Notes under the pieces: model-generated | What the model was told of the DNA's origin: nothing | The model's database searches: none | What the model saw: the letters and a program-made list of their open reading frames with translations, nothing else | Made by a program: the position numbers and the translations under genes | Assembly (NCBI GenBank): GCA_041583495.1 | Contig: JBFHFS010000038.1 | Location: forward strand, 1 to 48,820 | Length of the DNA: 48,820 nt | Direction of reading: 5' to 3' | Source of the DNA: JBFHFS01 sp041583495 | GTDB lineage: Bacteria > Bacteroidota > Bacteroidia > Bacteroidales > Marinilabiliaceae | Shown: piece by piece, positions 15,251 to 23,628 of the stretch | How the letters are laid out: every line of letters begins with the position of its first letter | Position numbering within the stretch: the stretch's first letter is position 1

Positions 15251-16741
15251 CTATACAAGTGTATTATTCATTTCAACCACACAGTCCTTGACTTTCTTGC
15301 TCCTCAACATTTCCAGCGAATGGACGAAAGCCTCAACAAAGGCTTTGTTGTTTGCCAGATCGCCAAAAACAGGCTCAATAGCCAGGAAGCGGACAGGATC
15401 CTGATGCGACAAGGCTGCAGCACGAATCAATTCGTTGCTCATGGCATCTTCGATCTTATAGGCATTTCCGTTTTCATCCACGCCATCGTTGTATTTGCAC
15501 CATGCGGCAACAACAAATGCTGCTCGGGCAAAGTTGCCTTCTTTTTGTAACTGTGCCTTAATGGTTGGCAACAAAAAAATTGGAATCTTTGCCGAACTTT
15601 CAAGACAAATACGGGCAATCAAGTCTTTGATATAAACATTCTGGAACCGTGCAATCAGGCTGTCTTTGTATTTCTCCAAATTGATGTCGCCCAGGTTTCC
15701 TAAGGTTGGGCTTGCTTCTTCGTCCATAAAGGCCCTGAGGAACACCGAAAAATCTTCATCACGGGCGGCCTCATCAATGGTTTTGTAACCATGCAATGCC
15801 CCCAGCATCCCCAATACGGTGTGTCCGGCATTCAACAAACGTAACTTCATGTTTTCGTAAGGAACCACATTGTTTACAAACTGCACCCCTACCTTTTCCC
15901 ATGCCGGTCGTCCATTGGCAAATTCATCTTCTACCACCCACTGGATAAAAGGCTCGCAAACCACAGGCCATTGGTCATCAACATGAAATTCTTCTTGCAG
16001 TTTCTCGATATCACCGGCAACGGTAACAGGTGTAATACGGTCAACCATCGCATTGGGGAACGACACATTTTTTTCGATCCACGACAACAATTCAGGCTCG
16101 GCTTTTTTAACATATTCCATCAACGACTTTTTGGCCACATTGCCGTTGCCCTGGATATTGTCGCACGACTGAATAGTACAGCCACCAATGCCCCTTTGCA
16201 TACGCATCTTCATGGCTTGTGCCAGGTAACCAAAAACGGTTTTGGGCGACATTGGGTTTTTCACATCTTCAACAACAACAGGGTTGCTAAAATCGAACTC
16301 GCCTGTTGCTTCGTTCAAATTATACCCCCCTTCGGTAATGGTTAGCGATATAATTTTAATGTCGGGATCGGCCATTCTCTCAATTACGGCAATCGGGTTC
16401 TCGGGTGCAAAAATAAACTCAACAATAGAACCAATCACCTGTGCGCTTAATGATCCATCCAGTTCCTTTGTGACAAGGGTGTAAAGCCCATCCTGATCTT
16501 TGAGGATGTTATAAATGCGTCGGTCGTAATCCAGCAGCCCCACGCCGCAAATCCCGCAGTCGAGCACGCCATATCGCTCCATTAATTCGTTGGTGAAATA
16601 GGCTTCATGCGAGCGGTGGAAGTTCCCCACTCCAATGTGCACAATACTGGCAGTTACTTTATCCCTGTCGTAGGAAGGAGTTCTAACGCTGGGAGGCATA
16701 ATGCTTAAGTTCTCCTGATTCAACGCTATTGATGTTTTCAT
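15251..16741 (-). CDS. Mannitol 2-dehydrogenase (polyol-specific long-chain dehydrogenase)
   Basis: 496 residues, the normal length for the family. The N-terminal Rossmann region contains HIGVGNFHRSHEAYFTNELM (about 35-54), and the catalytic signature K-x4-N-x2-H is present as Lys299, Asn304, His307 (KLRLLNAGH), close to the positions in the characterised Pseudomonas mannitol 2-dehydrogenase. Expected reaction: D-mannitol plus NAD+ to D-fructose plus NADH. D-mannonate or fructuronate reductases belong to the same family, but the adjacent fructokinase favours mannitol (or another polyol giving fructose). The first 59 bp overlap the end of the small membrane protein gene (16683-17039), and the N-terminus aligns with the family, so the start is secure. 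Confidence 0.88.
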   Translation of the reverse strand: MKTSIALNQENLSIMPPSVRTPSYDRDKVTASIVHIGVGNFHRSHEAYFTNELMERYGVLDCGICGVGLLDYDRRIYNILKDQDGLYTLVTKELDGSLSAQVIGSIVEFIFAPENPIAVIERMADPDIKIISLTITEGGYNLNEATGEFDFSNPVVVEDVKNPMSPKTVFGYLAQAMKMRMQRGIGGCTIQSCDNIQGNGNVAKKSLMEYVKKAEPELLSWIEKNVSFPNAMVDRITPVTVAGDIEKLQEEFHVDDQWPVVCEPFIQWVVEDEFANGRPAWEKVGVQFVNNVVPYENMKLRLLNAGHTVLGMLGALHGYKTIDEAARDEDFSVFLRAFMDEEASPTLGNLGDINLEKYKDSLIARFQNVYIKDLIARICLESSAKIPIFLLPTIKAQLQKEGNFARAAFVVAAWCKYNDGVDENGNAYKIEDAMSNELIRAAALSHQDPVRFLAIEPVFGDLANNKAFVEAFVHSLEMLRSKKVKDCVVEMNNTLV

Positions 16742-17039
16742 CTTTTTCAGTGTTTATTGTTAAATTATTAAGATTTTTTTCTCTGCGAAGTGCCCAGTAA
16801 GCAAAAACGAAATAACCAATGGTGCATACGAAACCCACATTATGGAACAAATCCTTATTGATGTTATAGGCTTCTATATCGGGACTGCCAAACATGGTTT
16901 TTAGAGCCAGTGCAGCAATTATCAGCAGACAAACCACCGATAGAAAAGTAAGTCCCTTTGAGAATATCCGGGTATCCTTAACTGCTACATTCTCTATTTT
17001 AGCCTTTCCGGCCTGATAGGCTCTAATATCGGCCTGCAA
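16683..17039 (-). CDS. Small two-helix membrane protein of the mannitol operon
   Basis: 118 residues with two membrane spans (about 30-50 and 68-88), a short periplasmic or extracytoplasmic loop (MFGSPDIEAYNINKDLFHN in part) and a hydrophilic C-terminal tail. The gene begins 6 bp after the permease stop and its tail overlaps the dehydrogenase start by 59 bp in another frame. This packing argues for tight co-translation and for a functional link with the permease. I do not recognise a family. It could be an accessory subunit or stabiliser of the transporter, by analogy with other small transporter partners; that is inference. Confidence 0.7.
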   Translation of the reverse strand: MQADIRAYQAGKAKIENVAVKDTRIFSKGLTFLSVVCLLIIAALALKTMFGSPDIEAYNINKDLFHNVGFVCTIGYFVFAYWALRREKNLNNLTINTEKDENINSVESGELKHYASQR

Positions 17040-17045
17040 TTGATT

Positions 17046-18473
17046 TTACTCTGCTGTTTCCCGTGTATAATCTTCTTTTGCTCCACTATAACGTGCCAAA
17101 ATAGTATACAGAGTAAGTGTGAAGAACCAGGTTGGAACAAAGAGGTAGTAGAACGACATTACGTCCAGTGCATAAAGACCAAAACCTAATGCCAATCCGG
17201 CGATCCAGGAGATAATGGCAGGCTTGCTGGTCTTTATCTTTTTGTAATGTGCCCAGTATCGGGTGAGGCCGATTTTGAAAAATAAAAAGTGTTCGGCAAA
17301 AACAATGGCGCCAACAGGAACAACCAACAGACCCGCGAAAGTTAGCATGGGTAATATTTTGGAGAACACAAAAGGAAAACAGGCGATGATTACGGTAAAA
17401 ATACCCACCACTAAGGTTGTGTTTCTTCGTGAATGATTTTTAAAGATGGCCTGTGCAGCCAATCCTGCACGATAAAGGTTGGCGTTTGCGGTAGTCCAGC
17501 CCGCAACCAGTACAATTACAAACCCTGAAGCGCCCAGGGCATAAAAGGCAACATCTCCCGGATCTAAGGCCGAAACCCGGGTGTTTAACAATACGGCGGC
17601 ACCTGCACCCATAATACCAGCCGCAATCCATGCAAGGTAATGGCCAAAAAGCATCCCAAAACTCGAATACAAACCATAAGTGGCTTTTTTAGCGTAACGG
17701 AAGATGGCCATATCGATTAAGCCAACATGGGTTATGGTATTGGCGGCCCAGGCAAATCCGATAACTTCCAGGAGGCCAATTCCCGATTCACCCGTATCGG
17801 TTACCCCCTTCCAAATGGAGAGGTCTCCAATGCGCACAAATTGGCCAAAGTCTGCAATGGACGTTGAACCGATTACCGAATGTGCCAGGGCAGGCAACAA
17901 AACCAAAGCCCCGGCCATAAACATCGTGAATAACCAGGGTGCGCAGATGCTTGAAAAATCGGCCACGGTATTGAACCCATAAATCGCCACAAACACCACA
18001 ACGATCCCCACAGCCACCACAATAAGCAAGAACCCAATATTGGTCGAATACCAATTCAACTGTGCCGGAATGTTGAAAAGGAACCGAACAGCCGAAGAGG
18101 AAACCGTGATCATGGCGGCCGAAATGACTGTAAAGATGAGCACATTGGCCCAATTGTACAGTTTGGTCATAGAGTCACCTGCTATTTTATTTAAGTAGGT
18201 GTAAAGACTTAACCTTGTTTGCACCGCAATGGGGGCGGTAAGCAAGGTCCAGCTGAGAACGGCCAGGATATTACCAATTAACAAACCCAGTAAAATATCG
18301 CGGGTACTTGCCCCCAGAGCCACAAAGGTAGCACCTATGACAAATTCGGTAGCGGCAACGTGCTCGCCCGCGTACAATCCCGCAAAATGTTTCCCACCAT
18401 GAAGCTTATTGCGTGCTATAGGCAACTGCTCCATATCCAGGTGAGAGAAATCCTTTGTTGATGCGTTTTTCAT
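17046..18473 (-). CDS. NCS1-family (cytosine/purine-type) permease
   Basis: 475 residues with about twelve membrane spans. Family landmarks include the N-terminal MEQLPIARNKLHGGKHFAGLYAGEHVAATEF (quoted in part: GGKHFAGLYAGEHVA), TLLTAPIAVQTRLSLYTYL, FGFN-like YGFNTVADFSSICAP and the mid-protein GESGIGLLEVIGFAWAANT. NCS1 carriers classically move nucleobases, hydantoins or thiamin precursors with Na+ or H+. Here the gene heads an operon with mannitol 2-dehydrogenase and fructokinase and lacks any nucleobase enzyme, so the likely substrate is mannitol or another polyol. That is inference from context. The first gene after the divergent promoter region, apart from the small leader frame at 18547-18876. 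Confidence 0.85.
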   Translation of the reverse strand: MKNASTKDFSHLDMEQLPIARNKLHGGKHFAGLYAGEHVAATEFVIGATFVALGASTRDILLGLLIGNILAVLSWTLLTAPIAVQTRLSLYTYLNKIAGDSMTKLYNWANVLIFTVISAAMITVSSSAVRFLFNIPAQLNWYSTNIGFLLIVVAVGIVVVFVAIYGFNTVADFSSICAPWLFTMFMAGALVLLPALAHSVIGSTSIADFGQFVRIGDLSIWKGVTDTGESGIGLLEVIGFAWAANTITHVGLIDMAIFRYAKKATYGLYSSFGMLFGHYLAWIAAGIMGAGAAVLLNTRVSALDPGDVAFYALGASGFVIVLVAGWTTANANLYRAGLAAQAIFKNHSRRNTTLVVGIFTVIIACFPFVFSKILPMLTFAGLLVVPVGAIVFAEHFLFFKIGLTRYWAHYKKIKTSKPAIISWIAGLALGFGLYALDVMSFYYLFVPTWFFTLTLYTILARYSGAKEDYTRETAE

Positions 18474-18546
18474 GGCTATTATATTATCGTATAATGATTA
18501 AAAAAGAGCAATATCAATCTGCAATGCACCTACTTTTGTCTCCGGG

Positions 18547-18876
18547 TTACAGAACGCCGTAGCGGCCACAGGGATGTTTTGAAAAAATAGTTTTACCTTT
18601 TGGCTCAGGGTTAAACCCAGGTTTGTGAGGTTCCTCTGTTGGCTGTAAAATGTTTTTCACATTCAGATGCACCTTAAAATTATCGAACCCCGAGAGTTCT
18701 TCTTGGGCCTGAACACTGTTCGACTCCTCCAACGCGCCACCAAAAAACAACACCTGCAATAAAACAACCATTTTTAAACGTACTTTATACCCCGCCAAAA
18801 AAGAGCTGCTGTAATCACATTTTTTTATCATCTCTTTGTGCGTTTTTATTCTGATTATTTTTGTCAGCTTCTTCAT
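18547..18876 (-). CDS. Doubtful small ORF in the leader of the mannitol operon
   Basis: 109 residues, no recognised family. It has a basic N-terminus, one hydrophobic stretch (about residues 36-48) followed by SNSVQAQ, which resembles the signal-peptide end of TonB-linked outer-membrane proteins, then a polar tail without known motifs. It lies inside the transcribed leader predicted from the promoter at 18913-18945, 73 bp upstream of the permease start. It could be a remnant of a SusC-like N-terminus, a leader peptide, or non-coding chance. Low confidence. Confidence 0.3.
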   Translation of the reverse strand: MKKLTKIIRIKTHKEMIKKCDYSSSFLAGYKVRLKMVVLLQVLFFGGALEESNSVQAQEELSGFDNFKVHLNVKNILQPTEEPHKPGFNPEPKGKTIFSKHPCGRYGVL

Positions 18877-18902
18877 TGTGCTTTTTAAACGTCCTTTCTA
18901 CG

Positions 18903-18945
18903 TTTGTTGTAGCAAATGTATAAAACAATTACAACAAAATGCAAA
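18903..18945 (-). promoter_or_regulatory. Promoter and operator-like inverted repeat of the mannitol operon
   Basis: Read on the minus strand: TTTG (18945-18942), a 21-base spacer, TACATTTG (18920-18913), a full match to the Bacteroidota promoter pattern. The inverted repeat TTTGTTGTA (18903-18911, plus strand) / TACAACAAA (18930-18938) brackets the -7 box, with one half between -33 and -7 and the other just downstream near the expected start. That is the geometry of a repressor operator. The divergent Nudix-wHTH regulator is the obvious candidate to bind it. Confidence 0.6.
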
Positions 18946-19133
18946 ATTTTCAACAAAAAAGTCCCCACAAAATTCTCATCTACCTGTTTTTCTGTGCTTT
19001 AAAATAGCCTGCTATTGATCTATTTTTTGCCCATAGACTTGTTAATTTCAGGAAGCCAACGAAACAACCGGGAACAAAGTGGCTCTTTACGTTCTTTTTA
19101 CGCTTGCTTAGATCCTGCACAAAAGCACAACAA

Positions 19134-19166
19134 TTTGGGAAATAAGAAAAATGATTTTTATCTTTG
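19134..19166 (+). promoter_or_regulatory. Promoter of the Nudix-wHTH regulator gene
   Basis: TTTG (19134-19137), 21-base spacer, TATCTTTG (19159-19166): a full match to the Bacteroidota consensus with the same spacer length as the divergent operon promoter. A start near 19173 rules out translation from the in-frame ATG at 19151 and supports the ATG at 19214. Confidence 0.6.
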
Positions 19167-19213
19167 TATTAGCCTCAACTGAAATTATTAACGTATTTCA
19201 CACGCTTTTACAC

Positions 19214-19939
19214 ATGGATTTCAGAAAGTTTTCTAACATATCGGTCGATTGTGTCGTGTTTGGACTGGATGCCTCCGGGATCCAGATGCTCCTGACAAAG
19301 CGGACACTTAAGATGCACGACGACAAATATCCGGAAGTTGACGATTGGGTACTTAAAGGAAATCACGTTTTTAAAAGCGAACGGCTCGATGAAACCGCCA
19401 GGCGAATATTTAAAAGCCTTACCGGACTTGAGAATGTTTACATGAAGCAATTTCGGACATTCGGGAACCCTGAACGAATAAAAGGAGATAAAGACCTGCT
19501 ATGGGTAAAAAGCCGCGGTGGCGAGCCGCGAACCATGTCGGTGGCATACTACTTTATTTTATCGATCGACAAAGTAAAACTTAACAACAGGAGCACGAAG
19601 TGGTTTCCCATTAAAGAACTCCCCCCACTCGGATTCGACCACCTCGAGATTATTACACGAGCCCTGGCCGATATACGCAGCCGGATTTTGGGCGAACCAC
19701 TCATCTTCGAATTCCTGCAGGATAAATTTACACTAAACGACTTACAACATGCCTACGAATCGGTACTCGACATTAAAATCGACAACCGGAATTTTAGAAA
19801 GAAGGCACTTAGCAAGACCTATATTGTACCCTTAGACGAAAAACGCATGAGCACTTCGAAAAAACCAGCCAATCTCTACATGTTCAGTAAGGATATTTAC
19901 GAAAAGATCAGCAACAAGCACCAGATCGTGAACCTTTAA
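19214..19939 (+). CDS. Nudix-domain winged-helix transcriptional regulator (NrtR/AraR-like)
   Basis: 241 residues from the ATG at 19214. Residues about 5-140 are a Nudix-fold sensor domain: SVDCVVFGLDASGIQMLLTKR, W-x-LKGNHVFKSERLDETARRIF in place of the catalytic Nudix box, and FRTFGNPER. The catalytic Nudix residues (RExxEExGU) are not conserved, as expected for a ligand sensor rather than a hydrolase. Residues about 155-241 are a winged helix: LGEPLIFEFLQDKFTLNDLQHAYESVLDIKIDNRNFRKKAL in pieces, then PANLYMFS. Regulators of this type control sugar operons in Bacteroidota, including arabinose use. It is divergent from the mannitol operon and probably regulates it in response to mannitol or a catabolite; the specific effector is inferred. 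Confidence 0.85.
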   Translation: MDFRKFSNISVDCVVFGLDASGIQMLLTKRTLKMHDDKYPEVDDWVLKGNHVFKSERLDETARRIFKSLTGLENVYMKQFRTFGNPERIKGDKDLLWVKSRGGEPRTMSVAYYFILSIDKVKLNNRSTKWFPIKELPPLGFDHLEIITRALADIRSRILGEPLIFEFLQDKFTLNDLQHAYESVLDIKIDNRNFRKKALSKTYIVPLDEKRMSTSKKPANLYMFSKDIYEKISNKHQIVNL

Positions 19940-20187
19940 GGCTTAATCCATTATCCGAACCCACCTGTTGTAAAAAAAATATTTTGCTCTCCCGGCAAAT
20001 CATCAGAGATTCATTTTCTTTCATCTTTTCGATTCCTGCCCAACCCTATCAACGCTGCCATTCGCCCTACCCACCCATCCCATCCGGGCTCCCGCCCGTG
20101 ATCGTGAGCCGGCCGGGTTTTCGGGCACAAAACAGGCATTGCCCCAAACCCCGTCCTGGTTATTATATGCCCTTTGGATATCTAATT

Positions 20188-22038
20188 TCATGAACCTGGA
20201 ATATTAGCGATAATTTTTATTCCACTTTTTTCCATAAGTTCACTCGCGTTAAAATCATTACAGATACCCGGATGGAGTTTATAGCTGAAAACCATTAAAT
20301 TATCTCTGATCTCACTATTAAAACTATAATTGGTAACCAACCTTTCATTTTCCGCCAACTTAGCAAGTTCGATATCGTGTGTTGCAATAATCCCTGACGT
20401 TTTGAGCTTACTTAGTTGATTAATCAACGAATAACCTCCTTTATGCCTGTCTTCTGAGTTGGTACCTTTAAACATCTCGTCCAGGAGGAAAAAAATGTCC
20501 TGACTATTTTCGATTAGTTTCAGCATTTTTTCAATCCTCCTTAACTCTGCATAAAAAGAGGAGATGCCTTGTTTCAAATTATCCTGGGTTCGCATGCTCG
20601 TAAATAGCTTTAAGTTGGAGACCTTCCCAACCCTGGCACAACAAGGTGCTCCGGTTAATGCCAATACAAGGTTTACCCCTACAGTTCTTAAAAAAGTACT
20701 TTTCCCTCCCATATTGGAACCGGTAATGATAACAATATCACCCGGTCCCTCTGAGTGATAATCATTACAAACCCGTATCTCAGAATTTATTAAAGGATGC
20801 CCCAAAGACTCAAAATGAATATAGTTATTCTTTTCTTCCAACTCAGGGAAGGTATATGCCGGGTTTGAATAGCAAAAACCTGCAAGACTATTTATTACTT
20901 CAAACCCACTAACCGCATCAGCCCATGATTTTAAAAACGCTTCATTTTTGGATTTCCATTTTTCCGTTCCAATAATCAGGTAAATATCAAGCAGCAGAAA
21001 ACTGTTTAATAATAAATAAAAAGGATTTCCTTTTATTGGCATCCTTATCCTGGTTATCCCTCTTTGCTGAGAGAATTCCAAGAGTCGGCACAACCTGTTA
21101 ATTTCATCGAATGCTGAATACTTGCTTTTTATGAGTATGGATTGTAATTGGCACAATTTTTTTGACTCGAAACGCTCCCTTTCAATTTTTTTGACCAGGG
21201 TCAGATACCCTCTTAAGATGTTAAGATTCTCTGTTGAGGTTTCCACGATTTCTTCAGCTATGGCTTTTACTTTTCTTAAGATTATATAGTTGATACACAA
21301 AATAATAATCAGGAAAGATAAATAGATATACCCATTCGATGAATTCAAATTAAGGATAGTAAGCCCTAATCCTGGCAACGAAAGCCCCGAAAGGAGGATT
21401 GCCGCAGCCCTATACATTCGCCCATATTTCAGTAGTACAACGGGTGCTTCCGCCCAGGCTAACAGCTTGTTATAATCACTTTTTTTATTTTGAAAGTGCA
21501 TGCCTGACGCCTGAAAATCCTGCCTCCAATCCAATTTTTGAGACAATTCTTTAACAGCTTCTTGTCTGTCATGTATTTCATAGTTAGGTGCAGGTTCCGA
21601 CAGCCATTCCGATAAGAGAGCCATGCCTGACTCTGTAGTTGTTCTATTGACTAACTGAAAGATGGAATGTGGTCCGAAGACATCTAAATCAGAGGTGTAG
21701 GGGTGATTCTGATCAACAAACTTTTGCCCGGCATCAAAGCCTTCCAGGTTACATTTTTCTCTTAGAATTTCAGATTCATTTATCCCCTTCAGGAATGAGG
21801 TATGTTTTTTCAAATAAGCTATTTTATTATGATGCTTTATAACCAAAGCAAAACATATTATAAAAACAGGAAAAACTATACCCAGGGGAGTAATTAAATT
21901 GATACTGAACAAGGTTATTATAAGGGTACTTGAAAAAACAAAAATAAACAGCCTGAGAAATGAGATACGATTAAACAGCTTACTCAGCTTAAGTAATTTG
22001 GCATCATACATCTCTATATTATCCCTATAAATCTTCAT
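20188..22038 (-). CDS. Membrane-anchored MutS-like ATPase
   Basis: 616 residues. The C-terminal third is a MutS domain V ATPase: Walker A GSNMGGKST near residue 441, MRTQDNLKQGISSFYAELRR, Walker B FFLLDEMFKGTNSEDR near 519, and the THD-like IIATHDIELAKL. The centre is a MutS core/clamp-like helical region. The N-terminal mismatch-recognition domain is absent. Instead there are membrane spans at about 28-70 and another pair near 212-255. Such short membrane MutS relatives are widespread in Bacteroidota but their job is not established; post-replicative mismatch repair is unlikely. The gene is monocistronic, with converging low-information sequence downstream. Confidence 0.85.
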   Translation of the reverse strand: MKIYRDNIEMYDAKLLKLSKLFNRISFLRLFIFVFSSTLIITLFSINLITPLGIVFPVFIICFALVIKHHNKIAYLKKHTSFLKGINESEILREKCNLEGFDAGQKFVDQNHPYTSDLDVFGPHSIFQLVNRTTTESGMALLSEWLSEPAPNYEIHDRQEAVKELSQKLDWRQDFQASGMHFQNKKSDYNKLLAWAEAPVVLLKYGRMYRAAAILLSGLSLPGLGLTILNLNSSNGYIYLSFLIIILCINYIILRKVKAIAEEIVETSTENLNILRGYLTLVKKIERERFESKKLCQLQSILIKSKYSAFDEINRLCRLLEFSQQRGITRIRMPIKGNPFYLLLNSFLLLDIYLIIGTEKWKSKNEAFLKSWADAVSGFEVINSLAGFCYSNPAYTFPELEEKNNYIHFESLGHPLINSEIRVCNDYHSEGPGDIVIITGSNMGGKSTFLRTVGVNLVLALTGAPCCARVGKVSNLKLFTSMRTQDNLKQGISSFYAELRRIEKMLKLIENSQDIFFLLDEMFKGTNSEDRHKGGYSLINQLSKLKTSGIIATHDIELAKLAENERLVTNYSFNSEIRDNLMVFSYKLHPGICNDFNASELMEKSGIKIIANIPGS

Positions 22039-22436
22039 TGTCTTTGCGCTTTAAATATCCCTGATTATTCAAATACCGTGGCAACTTCTTCAATATGACG
22101 ACCAACGGTAAGCTGCAGGCGACGGCCGGAGAAGTAAACCCATTAATAACCTGTTGGGCCAAAGGCGGGTAACAGGCCAAACAAATGGCTGAATTAACCG
22201 TGGGAACCCGGCAGATGAATTTCAGTCTGTAACAACCAGTTTTTTATTAACGGTTATAAGATAGTGAGAAACAACAAACAGAACTACACAACATACACGT
22301 TTTGTTTTTCAGAAAACCATATGATCCATATTATTGGGTCAGGTTATTCCTGCCTTTACTCCAGGATAGATGTGTTTATTTCGCGAAAACAGGTTTAAAG
22401 GCCATATGGATAATAATTCAATCAATAAAGCTATCC
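22039..22436. other. Spacer with a possible coding remnant
   Basis: No intact gene seen. On the minus strand at 22065-22142 a 24-codon stop-bounded frame reads FSGRRLQLTVGRHIEEVATVF, which looks like the C-terminal end of a real protein. It may be the eroded tail of a lost gene, but no upstream part is recognisable. The rest shows nothing. Confidence 0.35.
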
Positions 22437-23123
22437 TCATTGCCTAAATCTATGTTTAATTTGTTTGTGTGAACCATCACAATTTGGCATCCGTTTCGAA
22501 AGCCCACAGATACAATCATTTAGCCCTTTACCCATTAGTATTCTTTCTATATTTTTGCTAATTCTGGATTCTCTGGTTTTTGATTGTTTTGGTTGTGAAA
22601 AATAAAGGAGATACCCTCTTTGTCTCCCGGGCGTCAGATTTTCAAAAGCCTTTCTCACCCCAGGATTATTTTTGAAAGCCTGCTCTAACTCCTCTGGCAT
22701 TTCATATTCAGAGGTCTTTTTCAGATTAACCCTAAGACCGGCCTTCTCTACTTCTAATGCCTCAAAGACATAGGCCTTAATTGACGATTTAAGTTTTGTA
22801 ACCTCCACAACATTAGTAAATCGGATCTGCCGGGCATTTTGAACGTTTTTGGTCATTCGAACTAAAAGTCCATCGGGATCTTTCAGTAATGCCCCTTTTT
22901 GAAACAAAATTGAACAATAGTCTTTAAACTCCTGAAGCAAAACGATGTTCTTTTTATGGTGGGTATAGCAAGGGTGCATCCATTTAAACTCTTCCATGAG
23001 GCCGCAATCAAGAACTATACTTCGTAGCAATTCTAATTCCTTTTGCCACTTTCCGACCTTATCCAGATATTCATCAACTTTTGGATTCATGTAATCATTT
23101 CTTTTGAACGCCTCTTCATCCAT
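22437..23123 (-). CDS. DUF1801-YdeI fusion with C-terminal CDGSH iron-sulfur motif
   Basis: 228 residues. Residues about 12-125 are a DUF1801/YdhG-like alpha-beta domain (KVDEYLDKVGKWQKELELLRSI in part, FKWMHPCYTHHKKNIVLLQEFKDY). Residues about 145-200 are the YdeI/OmdA-type helical domain (MPEELEQAFKNNPGVRKAFENLTPGRQRGYLLYF in part). The C-terminus, residues 204-219, is CICGLSKRMPNCDGSH, which fits the CDGSH pattern C-x-C-x2-S-x3-P-x-C-D-G-S-H that ligates a [2Fe-2S] cluster through three Cys and one His. Redox or iron-handling function is therefore plausible but undemonstrated. The ATG at 23123 overlaps the preceding stop by 8 bp, so translation is coupled to the upstream DUF1801 gene; 23090 is an alternative start. 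Confidence 0.85.
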   Translation of the reverse strand: MDEEAFKRNDYMNPKVDEYLDKVGKWQKELELLRSIVLDCGLMEEFKWMHPCYTHHKKNIVLLQEFKDYCSILFQKGALLKDPDGLLVRMTKNVQNARQIRFTNVVEVTKLKSSIKAYVFEALEVEKAGLRVNLKKTSEYEMPEELEQAFKNNPGVRKAFENLTPGRQRGYLLYFSQPKQSKTRESRISKNIERILMGKGLNDCICGLSKRMPNCDGSHKQIKHRFRQ

Positions 23124-23490
23124 TTTTCAAAAGTTCAATTCTGTATTTTACCATCCTGACAATCAGCTGCCTGGGAAGTGGGCTGTCTATTGGGAATTGA
23201 ACAGAGCCCTTGCCTTTCTTATACCCTGAGAGTTGATTATCAAACTGCTCCATTACCGTGGGATGCGGATACAACCCAACATGCTTTTTATATCCGGCGA
23301 TCATAATCTGATGGTCCCTTTTCCCGCCTTCGATTAAAGCATATGCGGGAATATTGTAATTAACCATTTCTATGGCTCCTGGTTCAGCCTCATAAATACA
23401 ATCTCTTAACGCAATGAGGGCTTTCCTTGTATCCTCCGGTTGAGCATCAAAATAATCGTCTACTGTTTTGAACTTTTTGGAATCACGCAT
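23116..23490 (-). CDS. DUF1801 (YdhG-like) protein
   Basis: 124 residues from the ATG at 23490; the longer frame up to 23613 adds 41 residues without family similarity. Family features are the N-terminal FKTVDDYFDAQPEDTRKALIALRD in part, IPAYAL-like NYNIPAYALIEGG, QIMIAGYKKHVGLYPHP (about residues 68-84) and the C-terminal GSVQFPIDSPLPRQLIVRMVKYR. YdhG-like proteins have a frataxin-like fold and were proposed to handle iron, which fits the CDGSH-bearing neighbour, but no function is firmly known. It overlaps the downstream gene by 8 bp. Confidence 0.85.
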   Translation of the reverse strand: MRDSKKFKTVDDYFDAQPEDTRKALIALRDCIYEAEPGAIEMVNYNIPAYALIEGGKRDHQIMIAGYKKHVGLYPHPTVMEQFDNQLSGYKKGKGSVQFPIDSPLPRQLIVRMVKYRIELLKNG

Positions 23491-23628
23491 TATGTAATCT
23501 TTGAAGTCTGATGTTGCCGGGTTGCTGTTGCTTGCAAAAACAAGAGAGTTTAGGGTGCTGGAGAGGGCTGGTTTCAGCTTAAACTGACGCAGGCGTTTTT
23601 TGGGCAACATCAACGTACTTTCCGAATT

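Noticed and set aside
14371..16741. D-mannonate/fructuronate branch of uronate catabolism
   Set aside because: The dehydrogenase family includes those enzymes, but no uronate isomerase, dehydratase or KDG kinase is nearby and the kinase is of fructokinase type.
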